Shown in pieces: positions 55,754 to 64,000 of a stretch of DNA of 64,000 nucleotides; position 1 is the first letter of the stretch, and every line of letters starts with the position of its first letter. The notes beneath the pieces were generated by a model. That model was not told the DNA's origin. It saw only the letters and a program-made list of their open reading frames with translations, and made no database searches. The stretch is from NCBI GenBank assembly GCA_018267965.1, contig JAFDXK010000002.1, forward strand, positions 558,001 to 622,000, given 5' to 3'. The position numbers and the translations under genes are program-made. Origin of the DNA: Bacteroidota bacterium. GTDB lineage: Bacteria; Bacteroidota; Bacteroidia; Chitinophagales; Chitinophagaceae.

Positions 55754-56854
55754 GTGAAGTATTTAATTATTACGACGGAGTTCCCACCTGGGCCCGGCGG
55801 TATTGGCAAGCATGCTTTCAGCTTGGCAAAGGCACTAAGGAATAATGGTGTCGAGGTTGCTGTATTATGTAATATGGATAATACTTCAGATGAAGCCAGA
55901 AAAGACTTTCTAAATAATTTAACGCAGCAAATAGAAGTCGTTCATATCAAAAGGCAGGGACTGAGAACTTATTACAACAGGCTAAAAACTGCGGTTGGAT
56001 TAATAAGAGATAATAAATACGATAAACTGATTCTGACAGGTCAGTCATCGATTTGGTTAGGGTGGTTATTGAAAAGGCTATACCGTTTTAATATCAGGAC
56101 ATGTGTATTTGTGCACGGCACAGAGGTGAAAACCCAAAGCAGCATAAAAAGGTATTTAACAAAGATAGGTTTACAGGCAGCAGACGAGGTATATGCTGTA
56201 TCGACTTACACCGCAGCATTAACGAGGAACATAGTGAACAATAAGGAAGTAAAAGTGATGCCTAACGGATTGGATATGAACGAATGGGCAGATGCTGAAA
56301 ACGTTAACCAACTAAGTTTACAAGGGAACCCGAAATTGTTGACAGTAGGAAGTATTACTAATAGAAAAGGGCAACATAATGTTATAGCTGCTTTGCCTGA
56401 AATAATAAAAACATACCCTAATGTGCATTATCACATGATCGGACTGCCTGCTAATAAAAATGCAATAATTAAACAGGCTGAACTGCTTGGCGTAAATAAT
56501 AGTATTACCATTCATGGAGCATTGGACGATGCTGAGCTTAAAAAGGCGTATAAATCTGCAGATATATTTTGTATGCTCAGTGAAGAAGATGAACACGGAG
56601 ATGTTGAAGGTTTTGGTATAGCAATATTGGAAGCAAATATCAATGGTATACCGGCAATAGGTAGTAACCAAATGGGTATTACTGATGCAATCGAAAATGC
56701 GACAAACGGATATTTAGTGAATCCAAATAATGTGAAAGAGATAGTCGAAGCAATATCTGCTATAGACAATACCGATAAAAAAAACATGTCTGATAATTGC
56801 AGAGCATGGGCTAAAATGTATGATTGGAACGAAATCGTGAAGCCGTTGTTATGA
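55754..56854 (+). CDS. Glycosyltransferase family 4
   Basis: A 366-residue GT-B enzyme. The N-terminus has the acceptor-side loop TTEFPPGPGGIGKHAFSLA, common in GT4 proteins, and the C-domain has LLTVGSITNRKGQHNVIAA, YHMIGLPANKNAI and the donor motif EGFGIAILEANINGIPAIG. The start GTG directly follows the upstream stop codon. Sugar unknown. Confidence 0.9.
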   Translation: MKYLIITTEFPPGPGGIGKHAFSLAKALRNNGVEVAVLCNMDNTSDEARKDFLNNLTQQIEVVHIKRQGLRTYYNRLKTAVGLIRDNKYDKLILTGQSSIWLGWLLKRLYRFNIRTCVFVHGTEVKTQSSIKRYLTKIGLQAADEVYAVSTYTAALTRNIVNNKEVKVMPNGLDMNEWADAENVNQLSLQGNPKLLTVGSITNRKGQHNVIAALPEIIKTYPNVHYHMIGLPANKNAIIKQAELLGVNNSITIHGALDDAELKKAYKSADIFCMLSEEDEHGDVEGFGIAILEANINGIPAIGSNQMGITDAIENATNGYLVNPNNVKEIVEAISAIDNTDKKNMSDNCRAWAKMYDWNEIVKPLL

Positions 56855-57954
56855 AGCTGTTAATCATTTCTCATACAGACCACTATGTTGATGAAAGTGG
56901 TATAGTTAAGGGCTGGGGCCCTACTGTAAGAGAAATCAACTTTCTTTCACAAAATTTTGAACAGGTCATTCATATAGCATGCTTGTATAAAAACAGTTCG
57001 CCACCTGCAAGCTCGGTTGCCTATAATGATAATGTGAAGTTTATGCCTATTCCACCTTTTGGTGGTAATGGTCTCAAAGCAAAACTTTCTATTCTTATAT
57101 CAGCACCGGCAATTCTGAATGCTATTAAGAAAGAATTAAAAAACGTAGATGTGTTTCAGTTTCGGGCACCTACATCAATTGGTTTATACGTTATACCGTA
57201 TCTGACTTTATTCACCAAAAAGAAAGGTTGGTATAAGTATGCAGGAAACTGGATGGCAAAAAACACTCCAATTTCATATGCTTTGCAGCGCTGGATGCTA
57301 AATCATCAATCAAGGGCTGTTACTATAAATGGACAATGGGAAAATCAACAGTCAAACATATTGCCATTCGAAAATCCATGCTTATATCAATCCGATAGAA
57401 AAGATGGAGAAGTAGTATATAGTAAGCAATTTACTGCACCTTTTCGTTTGTGTTTTGCAGGTAGGTTAGATGCAGGCAAGGGAATAGGAAGAATATTTGA
57501 GGCTATTGAAGCGCACCCTAACAAAGCTTTTTTTTCAGGATTAGATATAGTTGGTGATGGGCATTTGATGCAGCATTTGAAAAATATAAAGTTATCCATT
57601 CCCGTTACCTTTCACGGAGCATTGTCACGGGAGAAATTATTTGAAATATATAAACAGAGCGACTTCTTATTACTACCAAGTGATTCGGAAGGCTTCCCAA
57701 AGGTAGTAGCAGAAGCTGCAAATTTTGGGTGCATACCTATTGTGTCAGATGTTTCGTCAATTGGACAATATGTGAATGAAACTAGTGGTTTTTTATGGAA
57801 TAAAGAAGTTGAATCTTTTACTGCTTTTTTCTCAAGTATCAATTTTTCAGATTCCGTCACGCTAAAGAAAAAGGCCAGGAATGCTTACAGGATGGCAGAT
57901 GCATTCACATTTGATAATTACTTCAGAAAATTACAAAACCAGGTTTTAAAATAA
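56851..57954 (+). CDS. Glycosyltransferase family 4 (divergent)
   Basis: About 367 residues. The ATG at 56851 (MKLLIISHTDHYVDE) overlaps the previous stop as ATGA and is preferred to a TTG 27 bases earlier. The C-domain is GT4-like: LCFAGRLDAGKGIGRIFEAI, LDIVGDGHLMQHL, and the donor site LLPSDSEGFPKVVAEAANFG. The N-domain (WGPTVREINFLSQNFEQV) is less typical. Sugar unknown. Confidence 0.87.
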   Translation: MKLLIISHTDHYVDESGIVKGWGPTVREINFLSQNFEQVIHIACLYKNSSPPASSVAYNDNVKFMPIPPFGGNGLKAKLSILISAPAILNAIKKELKNVDVFQFRAPTSIGLYVIPYLTLFTKKKGWYKYAGNWMAKNTPISYALQRWMLNHQSRAVTINGQWENQQSNILPFENPCLYQSDRKDGEVVYSKQFTAPFRLCFAGRLDAGKGIGRIFEAIEAHPNKAFFSGLDIVGDGHLMQHLKNIKLSIPVTFHGALSREKLFEIYKQSDFLLLPSDSEGFPKVVAEAANFGCIPIVSDVSSIGQYVNETSGFLWNKEVESFTAFFSSINFSDSVTLKKKARNAYRMADAFTFDNYFRKLQNQVLK

Positions 57955-59343
57955 TTGGTAACAGACAAAAACCAATACGGAGATAGTATTAGCATATTAC
58001 AAGCTGTGATGCTTGTAGCTGCTGGTTTATTATCTGTGCATATTCCAGCTATTGCAAGTGCTGCATGGATTGCAACAATTGTCTTTAGCTTATATGGTGC
58101 CGCAGTCAATGAAATGAAATGGGTATGGTATGGATTTGCTGCTTCACCTTCATTGGAGATATGGAGCAGGATGGCAAGGGCGCCGTTGATACCGCACGAA
58201 ATTGGTAAGTATTACTTTCTGCTTATTATTTGCATACTGTTCATCAATTACGCACGGGCTTCAGAAGTAAAATCACAATATCACATTGGAGCAATGATGC
58301 TGATGTGCCTGTTGCCGAGTTGTATTGTTGCCTTCGGGGCATTCGTATTTGAAGATTGGGTAATGAACTTGCTAGGTATACTTGAATTAAGTATCATCAT
58401 GATTTTCTCAGCGCGAGAAAGATGGCCAATTGAAAAATTTTGCAGGGTATTACAATTTGGGTTAATGCCTGTTATTCCCGTGCTGGCTTATTTGGTATTA
58501 AAGACCCCTGATTTTGCAAAAATAGATTTCAGACTGAGTTCTAATTTCAAAACATCAGGAGATTTTGGGAGTAACCAGGTTTCAACAATACTGGGACTGG
58601 GTATGGTGCTTACTATGGTGTTATTGATTCTCAGAAAGCCATTGTTCAGATTAAAGTGGCTGAATTATATTTTGCTTTGTGTTTTATTGTTCAGAGGATT
58701 TTTGACATTTTCCAGAGGTGGGGTATTGTCAGCTATCATTGGTGTTCTTATAGCATTAATTCCAATTGCTTTGTCAAGCCTGAGGTCATTTCTGAAATAT
58801 ACAATCGTCACATTAGTGTTTGGAGGTTTAGCTGTTTTTGTATTCATGAAAGTAAATGAAGTTACAGGCAATCAATTGTTATTGAGATACCAGGGTGAAA
58901 CTGTCGGCACTTTGTCGGGGACAAAACAAAGAACGCTGAATACAATGACATCTTACCGACTTGAGCTGGCAGAAACGGATTGGCTGATGTTTAAAGATAA
59001 TCCTGTCTTTGGTGTCGGCCCCGGCGCATCAAAAGACTTGAGAGAGCGATATGGTTTTCAGGCTATTGCCTCTCATACAGAATATACAAGATTGCTCAGT
59101 GAGCACGGACTAGGAGGTTTGGTTGTTATATTCATGATGGTATTATTCCCGGTTTGGTGGATAAGCAGACAGAAATACACTTTATGGAGGGCAGCTATCG
59201 GCTCTTTGTTCGTTTTTGCATTACTCACAAGCCTTCACTCAGCAATGCGCACTAACACCACTGTTGTTTGTTTCGTGTTAGCATCAATACCTGTTTATCA
59301 TTTCATTCATAAACCAACTGAGACTGCAGAAGCAAATGCCTGA
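57955..59343 (+). CDS. Wzy-like O-antigen polymerase/ligase family membrane protein
   Basis: An inner-membrane protein of 462 residues with about 11 hydrophobic spans and a large periplasmic loop between ~300 and ~375. The family signs are RGFLTFSRGGVLSAIIG and, at the end of the loop, ASHTEYTRLLSEHGLGG, typical of the Wzy_C domain. In this context it is most likely the repeat-unit polymerase (Wzy) rather than a lipid A ligase. The start TTG follows the upstream stop at once. Confidence 0.88.
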   Translation: MVTDKNQYGDSISILQAVMLVAAGLLSVHIPAIASAAWIATIVFSLYGAAVNEMKWVWYGFAASPSLEIWSRMARAPLIPHEIGKYYFLLIICILFINYARASEVKSQYHIGAMMLMCLLPSCIVAFGAFVFEDWVMNLLGILELSIIMIFSARERWPIEKFCRVLQFGLMPVIPVLAYLVLKTPDFAKIDFRLSSNFKTSGDFGSNQVSTILGLGMVLTMVLLILRKPLFRLKWLNYILLCVLLFRGFLTFSRGGVLSAIIGVLIALIPIALSSLRSFLKYTIVTLVFGGLAVFVFMKVNEVTGNQLLLRYQGETVGTLSGTKQRTLNTMTSYRLELAETDWLMFKDNPVFGVGPGASKDLRERYGFQAIASHTEYTRLLSEHGLGGLVVIFMMVLFPVWWISRQKYTLWRAAIGSLFVFALLTSLHSAMRTNTTVVCFVLASIPVYHFIHKPTETAEANA

Positions 59344-60352
59344 GAAAGTTGCTATAGTTGGTTTATTTTTGAAGAAAAAGGATGCTGCTATCACCCAGGC
59401 ATCAGAATTGGCCAATCTTTTGCGAACCAAAGGATATGATGTTATCACAGTGTCGGGCTATCAAAATAAATGGCTGAGAATTCTCGATATCATTTTTACA
59501 CTATTTAGAAAAAGGGCGGCATATAACATTGCTATCGTACAGTTTTATTCAGGCAAGAGTTTTATCTGGCAATATGCTGCTGCTACAATTGCGAAATGGC
59601 TGAATAAGAAACTGGTATTTACTGTACACGGCGGCGGCGTACCAGATAAAATAAAGACAAAAGGTGAAAAGTATCTGGCATTATTAAGAAAAGCAGATGC
59701 CGTTACAGCGCCCTCAGGATATATTATTGATGTGTTGAAACAGTATAATATTAATCCGCAATTAGTAGAAAATACTGTAAGACTGCAAAACTACCCGTTC
59801 GTCAAAAAACAAAATATCAGACCACGATTATTGTGGATGCGTGCCTTTAGTGATATTTATAATCCCTTTATGGCAGTAAGGTTAGTAGCTGAATTGAAGA
59901 AAAAATACCCTGACGTCAGATTGTTTATGGGAGGTGTAGATTTTGGATTGCTCCAACAAACTAAAGCACTGGCAAATGAACTGAATGTTAGTGAGTATAT
60001 AGAATTTGTTGGGTTCATGGATTTAGAAATGAAGAAGCATTATGCCGAGAAAGCGGATATATATATATCTACTAACAGCATTGATAATGCTCCTGTAACC
60101 TTTTTAGAGATGTGGGCATTGGGTTTGCCTGTTGTAAGCACTAATGTTGGTGGCATACCCTATTTGATAAAGAATAATGAAGATGGGATATTAGTTGAAG
60201 ATAATGACCATGTGGATATGGCAGAAAAAATATCACTTCTTGTTGAAGATTCAGAGAAGGCTAATGATATTATCAATAACGGAAGGACGAGTGTAATGAG
60301 CTATGATGAAGAGGTAGTATTCACAAAGTGGGATAAAATATTAACTACATAA
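59336..60352 (+). CDS. Glycosyltransferase family 4
   Basis: A 338-residue GT-B enzyme. It has a KVAIVGLFLKKKDAAITQAS start and the middle segment FTVHGGGVPDKIK. The C-domain shows RLFMGGVDFGLLQQTKALA and YISTNSIDNAPVTFLEMWAL, where N-A-P-V-T-F-L-E replaces the usual E-G-x-x-x-x-x-E; the final Glu is kept. It overlaps the polymerase by eight bases. Sugar unknown. Confidence 0.87.
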   Translation: MPEKVAIVGLFLKKKDAAITQASELANLLRTKGYDVITVSGYQNKWLRILDIIFTLFRKRAAYNIAIVQFYSGKSFIWQYAAATIAKWLNKKLVFTVHGGGVPDKIKTKGEKYLALLRKADAVTAPSGYIIDVLKQYNINPQLVENTVRLQNYPFVKKQNIRPRLLWMRAFSDIYNPFMAVRLVAELKKKYPDVRLFMGGVDFGLLQQTKALANELNVSEYIEFVGFMDLEMKKHYAEKADIYISTNSIDNAPVTFLEMWALGLPVVSTNVGGIPYLIKNNEDGILVEDNDHVDMAEKISLLVEDSEKANDIINNGRTSVMSYDEEVVFTKWDKILTT

Positions 60353-60355
60353 TAA

Positions 60356-61756
60356 GTGTCAATTGTAGATAGCATATATAAATATTCACCTGTGCATCTT
60401 CAGAATGCATTGGTCAGCTTGTATGGCTTGTATTGGAACAGGCGAAGGTTTGGAGGAATATTTAATGAAGAGCTGAAAAAATATAAAGAGCGGGAAAACT
60501 ACACTACAAAACAGTGGGAAGATTATGCTACTGTGCAGTTACAGCAAGTAGTTACTCATGCTTTCAGGAATGTCCCTTATTATACCACTGCTTTTAAAGA
60601 AACAGGATTTGATGAAAGCGATATAAATAAACTGACGCTTGCAGATATTAGTAAACTCCCGTTCCTCACAAAAGACAATCTTAGAAAATACGGTACGACT
60701 TCTTTATTGTCTCAGCGAAAAGAAAAGGGTGGAAGCTTCTTTTCTTCAAGCGGCACAACCGGTACACCAACACAAATCCTTTTTTCAACTCCTATGCACC
60801 AACGCTGGAGTGCTGCTTATGAAGCAAGAGTCAGAAACTGGGCCGGAGTGGGTAAGAATATGAGTCGTGGTATGATAGGTGGCAGAAGAGTAATACCTGA
60901 TGGGGATGCTCAACCACCATATTATCGTTACAATCGCTTTGAAAAACAGGTTTATTTTTCAGCATATCATATATCACCTGATACCGTAAGAGATTATCTG
61001 AAAGGAATTGAGAAATACCGGCCGGATTATATGGTAGGTTACGCTATGAGTAATTATCTGCTCGCTAGATTCATCAAAGAAGAACAATTAATTGCTCCTA
61101 AGATGAAAGCAGTAATAACATCCAGCGAAAAACTAACTGATGAAATGCGTGCAGTCTTTCAGGATGTATACGGTTGTAAAACTTATGATGGATGGAGTGG
61201 AGTAGAAGCCTGTGGTTTAGTGAGCGAATGTGAGCATGGCAGTATGCACATCAGCCCGGACGTAGGATTAATTGAACTTTTGAATAAAGATGGAAATCCA
61301 GTTAAACCCGGAGAAACTGGTGAGGTAGTGTGCACAGGATTTCTAAATTATGACCAGCCACTCATTCGCTATAAGATTGGAGATTACATGACTTTGGCAA
61401 CAAACCAATCATGTAAGTGTGGGCGTGAAATGCCGATTATAGAAGATATTACAGGTAGAATTGAAGATGTGGTTATAGGTAAGGATGGAAGGGAAATGGT
61501 GCGGTTTCATGGTATATTCATTGGCATAAAAAAAATAATATTAGGACAAGTAGTTCAGGAAGATATAGATAATATCACGTTAAATATTGTAGCGGAACAA
61601 TCTTTAACTGAAGAAGATAAAAACACATTAAAAAAACGTATTTATAGCCAATTAGGCGATATTAATGTTGAAATTTCTGAACTTAAAGAAATATCTTGTG
61701 AGGCTAACGGAAAATATCGAGCAGTTATTTCAAAAGTAAAAAAGGAATACCTATAA
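60356..61756 (+). CDS. CapK-like adenylate-forming enzyme (phenylacetate-CoA ligase family)
   Basis: A 466-residue adenylating enzyme. The ATP-binding loop is FFSSSGTTGTPTQILFST (S-S-G-T-T-G-T-P), with the adenine-site YDGWSGVEACGLVSECE, and RYKIGDYMTL downstream. A CxC-like region (QSCKCGREM) sits before the C-terminal subdomain. CapK-type genes lie in many capsule loci; the acid they activate is generally not known. It may activate an acyl or amino acid for attachment to the polymer (inference). The start is GTG, three bases after the previous stop. Confidence 0.87.
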   Translation: MSIVDSIYKYSPVHLQNALVSLYGLYWNRRRFGGIFNEELKKYKERENYTTKQWEDYATVQLQQVVTHAFRNVPYYTTAFKETGFDESDINKLTLADISKLPFLTKDNLRKYGTTSLLSQRKEKGGSFFSSSGTTGTPTQILFSTPMHQRWSAAYEARVRNWAGVGKNMSRGMIGGRRVIPDGDAQPPYYRYNRFEKQVYFSAYHISPDTVRDYLKGIEKYRPDYMVGYAMSNYLLARFIKEEQLIAPKMKAVITSSEKLTDEMRAVFQDVYGCKTYDGWSGVEACGLVSECEHGSMHISPDVGLIELLNKDGNPVKPGETGEVVCTGFLNYDQPLIRYKIGDYMTLATNQSCKCGREMPIIEDITGRIEDVVIGKDGREMVRFHGIFIGIKKIILGQVVQEDIDNITLNIVAEQSLTEEDKNTLKKRIYSQLGDINVEISELKEISCEANGKYRAVISKVKKEYL

Positions 61757-62836
61757 ATGACCAAAATATTAACTGTTATAGGCACTCGACCACAGTTTAT
61801 AAAAGCAGCTGCGGTTTCGAGGGCGATTCAGGAGAATGGTTCAATAAGAGAAGTGTTATTGCATACCGGGCAGCATTATGACGATGTGATGTCTGATATT
61901 TTCTTTCGAGAAATGCACATTCCCAAGCCTGATTATCATTTCAGCATTAATAATAGTACGCATGCTACAATGACGGCTCAAATGCTGGAAGGCATCGAGT
62001 CTGCAATTATTAAAGAAAAGCCCGATTATGTATTGGTGTATGGCGATACCAATTCTACTTTAGCAGGTGCACTTGCTGCATCTAAGTTGCATGTACCTGT
62101 AGCGCATGTAGAAGCCGGCCTGCGTAGTTTTAATATGGATATGCCTGAAGAAGTGAATCGTATATTGACTGATAGAATAAGCACTAAGTTATTTTGCCCT
62201 ACAGATACTGCTATTCATAATCTTGAACATGAAGGCTTGGCAACACCTGATAAAATAGTAGTGAAAACAGGTGACGTGATGTATGATGCTGCATTGTACT
62301 ATGCTAAACAGGCACACGACAAGTCAACAATACACGAATCACTTAAACTAAAAAAAGGTGAATACTTATTAGTAACTGTGCACAGGGCCGAGAATACAGA
62401 TGATAAAAGGCGGCTATCAGCTATTGTCGATGCTATTAATACTTTATCTAAACGCTACCAGGTTGTATTGCCATTGCATCCGCGCACAAAGAAAATGTTG
62501 GAACAGTATAGCCTGCCGTTGAATTGTATCGTGACGGAACCTGTTGGTTATTTCGATATGATAGCCCTCATACAAGACTGTATGATGGTGCTCACTGATA
62601 GCGGAGGCTTGCAAAAAGAAGCGTATTTCTTTCATAAATATTGTATTACACTTCGTGACCAGACTGAATGGGTTGAGCTTATGAAGGGTGGTTGCAGCGT
62701 TATAGCCGGTACGAATAAAGAGCTCATATTAGAATCTGTGGCAACAATGTGTGATAAGGAGTTTCATAACGGAAGCGTTTTTTATGGCGATGGGCATGCA
62801 TCGCAGGTTATCTGTAATTATTTGTCTGCAAAATAA
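61757..62836 (+). CDS. UDP-N-acetylglucosamine 2-epimerase (WecB/WbpI-like)
   Basis: A non-hydrolysing epimerase that inverts C2 of a UDP-HexNAc. It has the start ILTVIGTRPQFIKAAAVSRA, LHTGQHYDDVMSDIFF, YGDTNSTLAGALAA, VAHVEAGLRSFNMDMPEE and VLTDSGGLQKEAYFF, all family signatures. At 359 residues it is complete. In a WbpA/WbpD-containing pathway it may act as WbpI on the diacetamido-uronic acid; alternatively it makes UDP-ManNAc. It follows capK without a gap. Confidence 0.93.
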   Translation: MTKILTVIGTRPQFIKAAAVSRAIQENGSIREVLLHTGQHYDDVMSDIFFREMHIPKPDYHFSINNSTHATMTAQMLEGIESAIIKEKPDYVLVYGDTNSTLAGALAASKLHVPVAHVEAGLRSFNMDMPEEVNRILTDRISTKLFCPTDTAIHNLEHEGLATPDKIVVKTGDVMYDAALYYAKQAHDKSTIHESLKLKKGEYLLVTVHRAENTDDKRRLSAIVDAINTLSKRYQVVLPLHPRTKKMLEQYSLPLNCIVTEPVGYFDMIALIQDCMMVLTDSGGLQKEAYFFHKYCITLRDQTEWVELMKGGCSVIAGTNKELILESVATMCDKEFHNGSVFYGDGHASQVICNYLSAK

Positions 62837-62838
62837 TA

Positions 62839-64000
62839 GTGCGCCGAATACTCATTCTTACTCAGTATTATCCCCCTGAGACAGGAGCTCCGCAAAACAG
62901 GTTGAGTAGCCTGGCTAAAAATCTTAAAAAGTTTGGAGCACATGTTGAGGTGTTGACAGCGATGCCTAATTATCCTTCTATGCAAATAAAAGAAGGGTAT
63001 AAGAGAAGATGGTTTATGAAGGAAGTGATAGAGGGTATTGTTGTTTACCGTAGTTGGATATATGTTAAGAATAGTACGGCAATCATTTCACGACTGTTGA
63101 ATTATTTTTCTTTTGTATTCAGTGCAATGTTTACAGCCCTAATCAGGTTGAAAAAATATGACATTGTGATATGTGAATCGCCGCCTTTGTTTTTAGGCAT
63201 TACTGCGTTAGCTATCAAATCTTTCAGACGGTCGAAACTTGTTTTCAATGTATCAGACCTGTGGCCTGAAAGTGCGGAAAAATTGGATATTGTAAAAAGT
63301 AAGAGTTTACTAAAACTTGCATATGCTTTAGAGGCAAGGATCTATAAAAAGTCCAACCTGATTACCGGGCAAACACAGGGTATTGTGCATAGCATATCGT
63401 CACGCAACCCAACGAAGAAAGTACACTGGCTGCCCAATGGTATTGATAAAGAGAAATTAAACCCGGCACAGGTGCAGTATGATTGGAGAATGAAGAACGG
63501 ATATAGCGCAGATGATTTTATTGTATTGTATGCCGGTATATTGGGGCATGCTCAGGTATTAGATGTAATACTAAATGCCGCGAACAGGTTAAAGAGTGAA
63601 AACAATATCAAATTTGTATTGGTTGGTGATGGGCCTCAAAAAGACTTCTTGTACAATCTTAAGGATGAATTACAATTAGACAATGTTACTTTCTTCCCCA
63701 ATCAACCTGCAAACGAAATGCCTAATATCATCCAGGCTAGTAATACTGCAGTTGTTCCACTGAAGAATATCCCTTTGTTTCATGGCGCTATTCCTTCTAA
63801 ATTATTTGAGAACCTTGCTTTTTCTAAGCCTATACTATTAGGTGTTGATGGCGAAGCAAGAGAACTATTTATAGACAAAGGGAAATGTGGTTTGTTTTTT
63901 GAACCAGAAAATGACGAACAACTGGCAGCATGTATTCTGCAACTAAAAAATGATACAGCTTTATGTAATCAACTTGGCACTAATGGTGCTGCGTATGTGA
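62839..64000 (+). CDS. Glycosyltransferase family 4 (WbuB-like), 3' truncated by window edge
   Basis: Opens with a GTG at 62839, two bases after the epimerase stop, and runs without a stop to the window end (387 codons seen). The product starts VRRILILTQYYPPETGAPQN (V read as Met) and has the WbuB-like FNVSDLWPESAEKLDI, TGQTQGIVHSI, HWLPNGIDKEKL, VLYAGILGHAQVLDVIL and FVLVGDGPQKDFL. The donor region FHGAIPSKLFENLAFSKPIL fits the WbuB branch (P-S-K-x-x-E). It probably adds an amino sugar (often FucNAc or similar in the family). The end lies outside the window. Confidence 0.9.
   Translation, partial: MRRILILTQYYPPETGAPQNRLSSLAKNLKKFGAHVEVLTAMPNYPSMQIKEGYKRRWFMKEVIEGIVVYRSWIYVKNSTAIISRLLNYFSFVFSAMFTALIRLKKYDIVICESPPLFLGITALAIKSFRRSKLVFNVSDLWPESAEKLDIVKSKSLLKLAYALEARIYKKSNLITGQTQGIVHSISSRNPTKKVHWLPNGIDKEKLNPAQVQYDWRMKNGYSADDFIVLYAGILGHAQVLDVILNAANRLKSENNIKFVLVGDGPQKDFLYNLKDELQLDNVTFFPNQPANEMPNIIQASNTAVVPLKNIPLFHGAIPSKLFENLAFSKPILLGVDGEARELFIDKGKCGLFFEPENDEQLAACILQLKNDTALCNQLGTNGAAYV

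Noticed and set aside
1-64000. tRNA or rRNA genes
   Set aside because: No cloverleaf-like segment with a GTTCRANNC T-arm and no rRNA-like conserved stretch was noticed in any intergenic space; a covariance search would be needed to exclude them fully.

Overview
The window looks like a chromosomal stretch from a moderately AT-rich member of the Bacteroidota, probably near Chitinophagaceae (family placement is inference). The supporting signs are a type IX secretion sorting domain, a FadL-type porin, an UpxY-type antiterminator, TAnnTTTG promoter boxes, few Shine-Dalgarno sequences and many GTG/TTG starts. No rRNA, tRNA, CRISPR array, transposase or integrase was found.

Bases 1-15755 are mostly housekeeping genes: the end of gpmI, a secreted metalloprotease, a C-terminal processing protease, a leucine-rich-repeat protein, a GDSL-type lipoprotein, a FadL-family porin, comF, an unknown gene, radA, an LD-carboxypeptidase, a Rieske protein, tadA, dtd and mnmE.

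Bases 15738-28292 form a compact potassium module: a sigma-54 response regulator, a 30-residue membrane peptide, kdpF (25 codons), kdpA, kdpB, kdpC, an outer-membrane porin, a Kup transporter, a KdpD sensor half without a kinase, and a separate histidine kinase. The module is bounded by two 27-bp direct repeats that differ at one base. The left copy is the 3' end of mnmE, and the right copy again spells FCIGK-stop. This is the site class used by SGI1-type islands, so I infer a potassium island inserted at mnmE. A near-consensus -24/-12 promoter lies ahead of the kdp genes. A close paralogue of the island porin sits just outside the right repeat.

Bases 29821-30190 hold no gene but carry helically phased GCAACA repeats. 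From 30191 to the window end all genes point right and form a surface-polysaccharide locus. It holds a CpsB-type phosphatase, sugar-nucleotide enzymes (epimerases, aminotransferases, a UDP-sugar dehydrogenase, a WbpD-like acetyltransferase, a UDP-GlcNAc 2-epimerase), a WbpG/HisH amidotransferase pair, two asparagine-synthase-like proteins, a Wzc-like tyrosine kinase, Wzx, a Wzy-like polymerase, many glycosyltransferases and a CapK-like adenylate-forming enzyme. A winged-helix protein and UpxY sit inside the locus. The enzyme set suggests a polymer containing a diacetamido- or amidino-uronic acid, made by a Wzx/Wzy route. The export pore (Wza), the initiating phosphoglycosyltransferase, WbpB and HisF are not in the window. 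The locus continues past the right edge.
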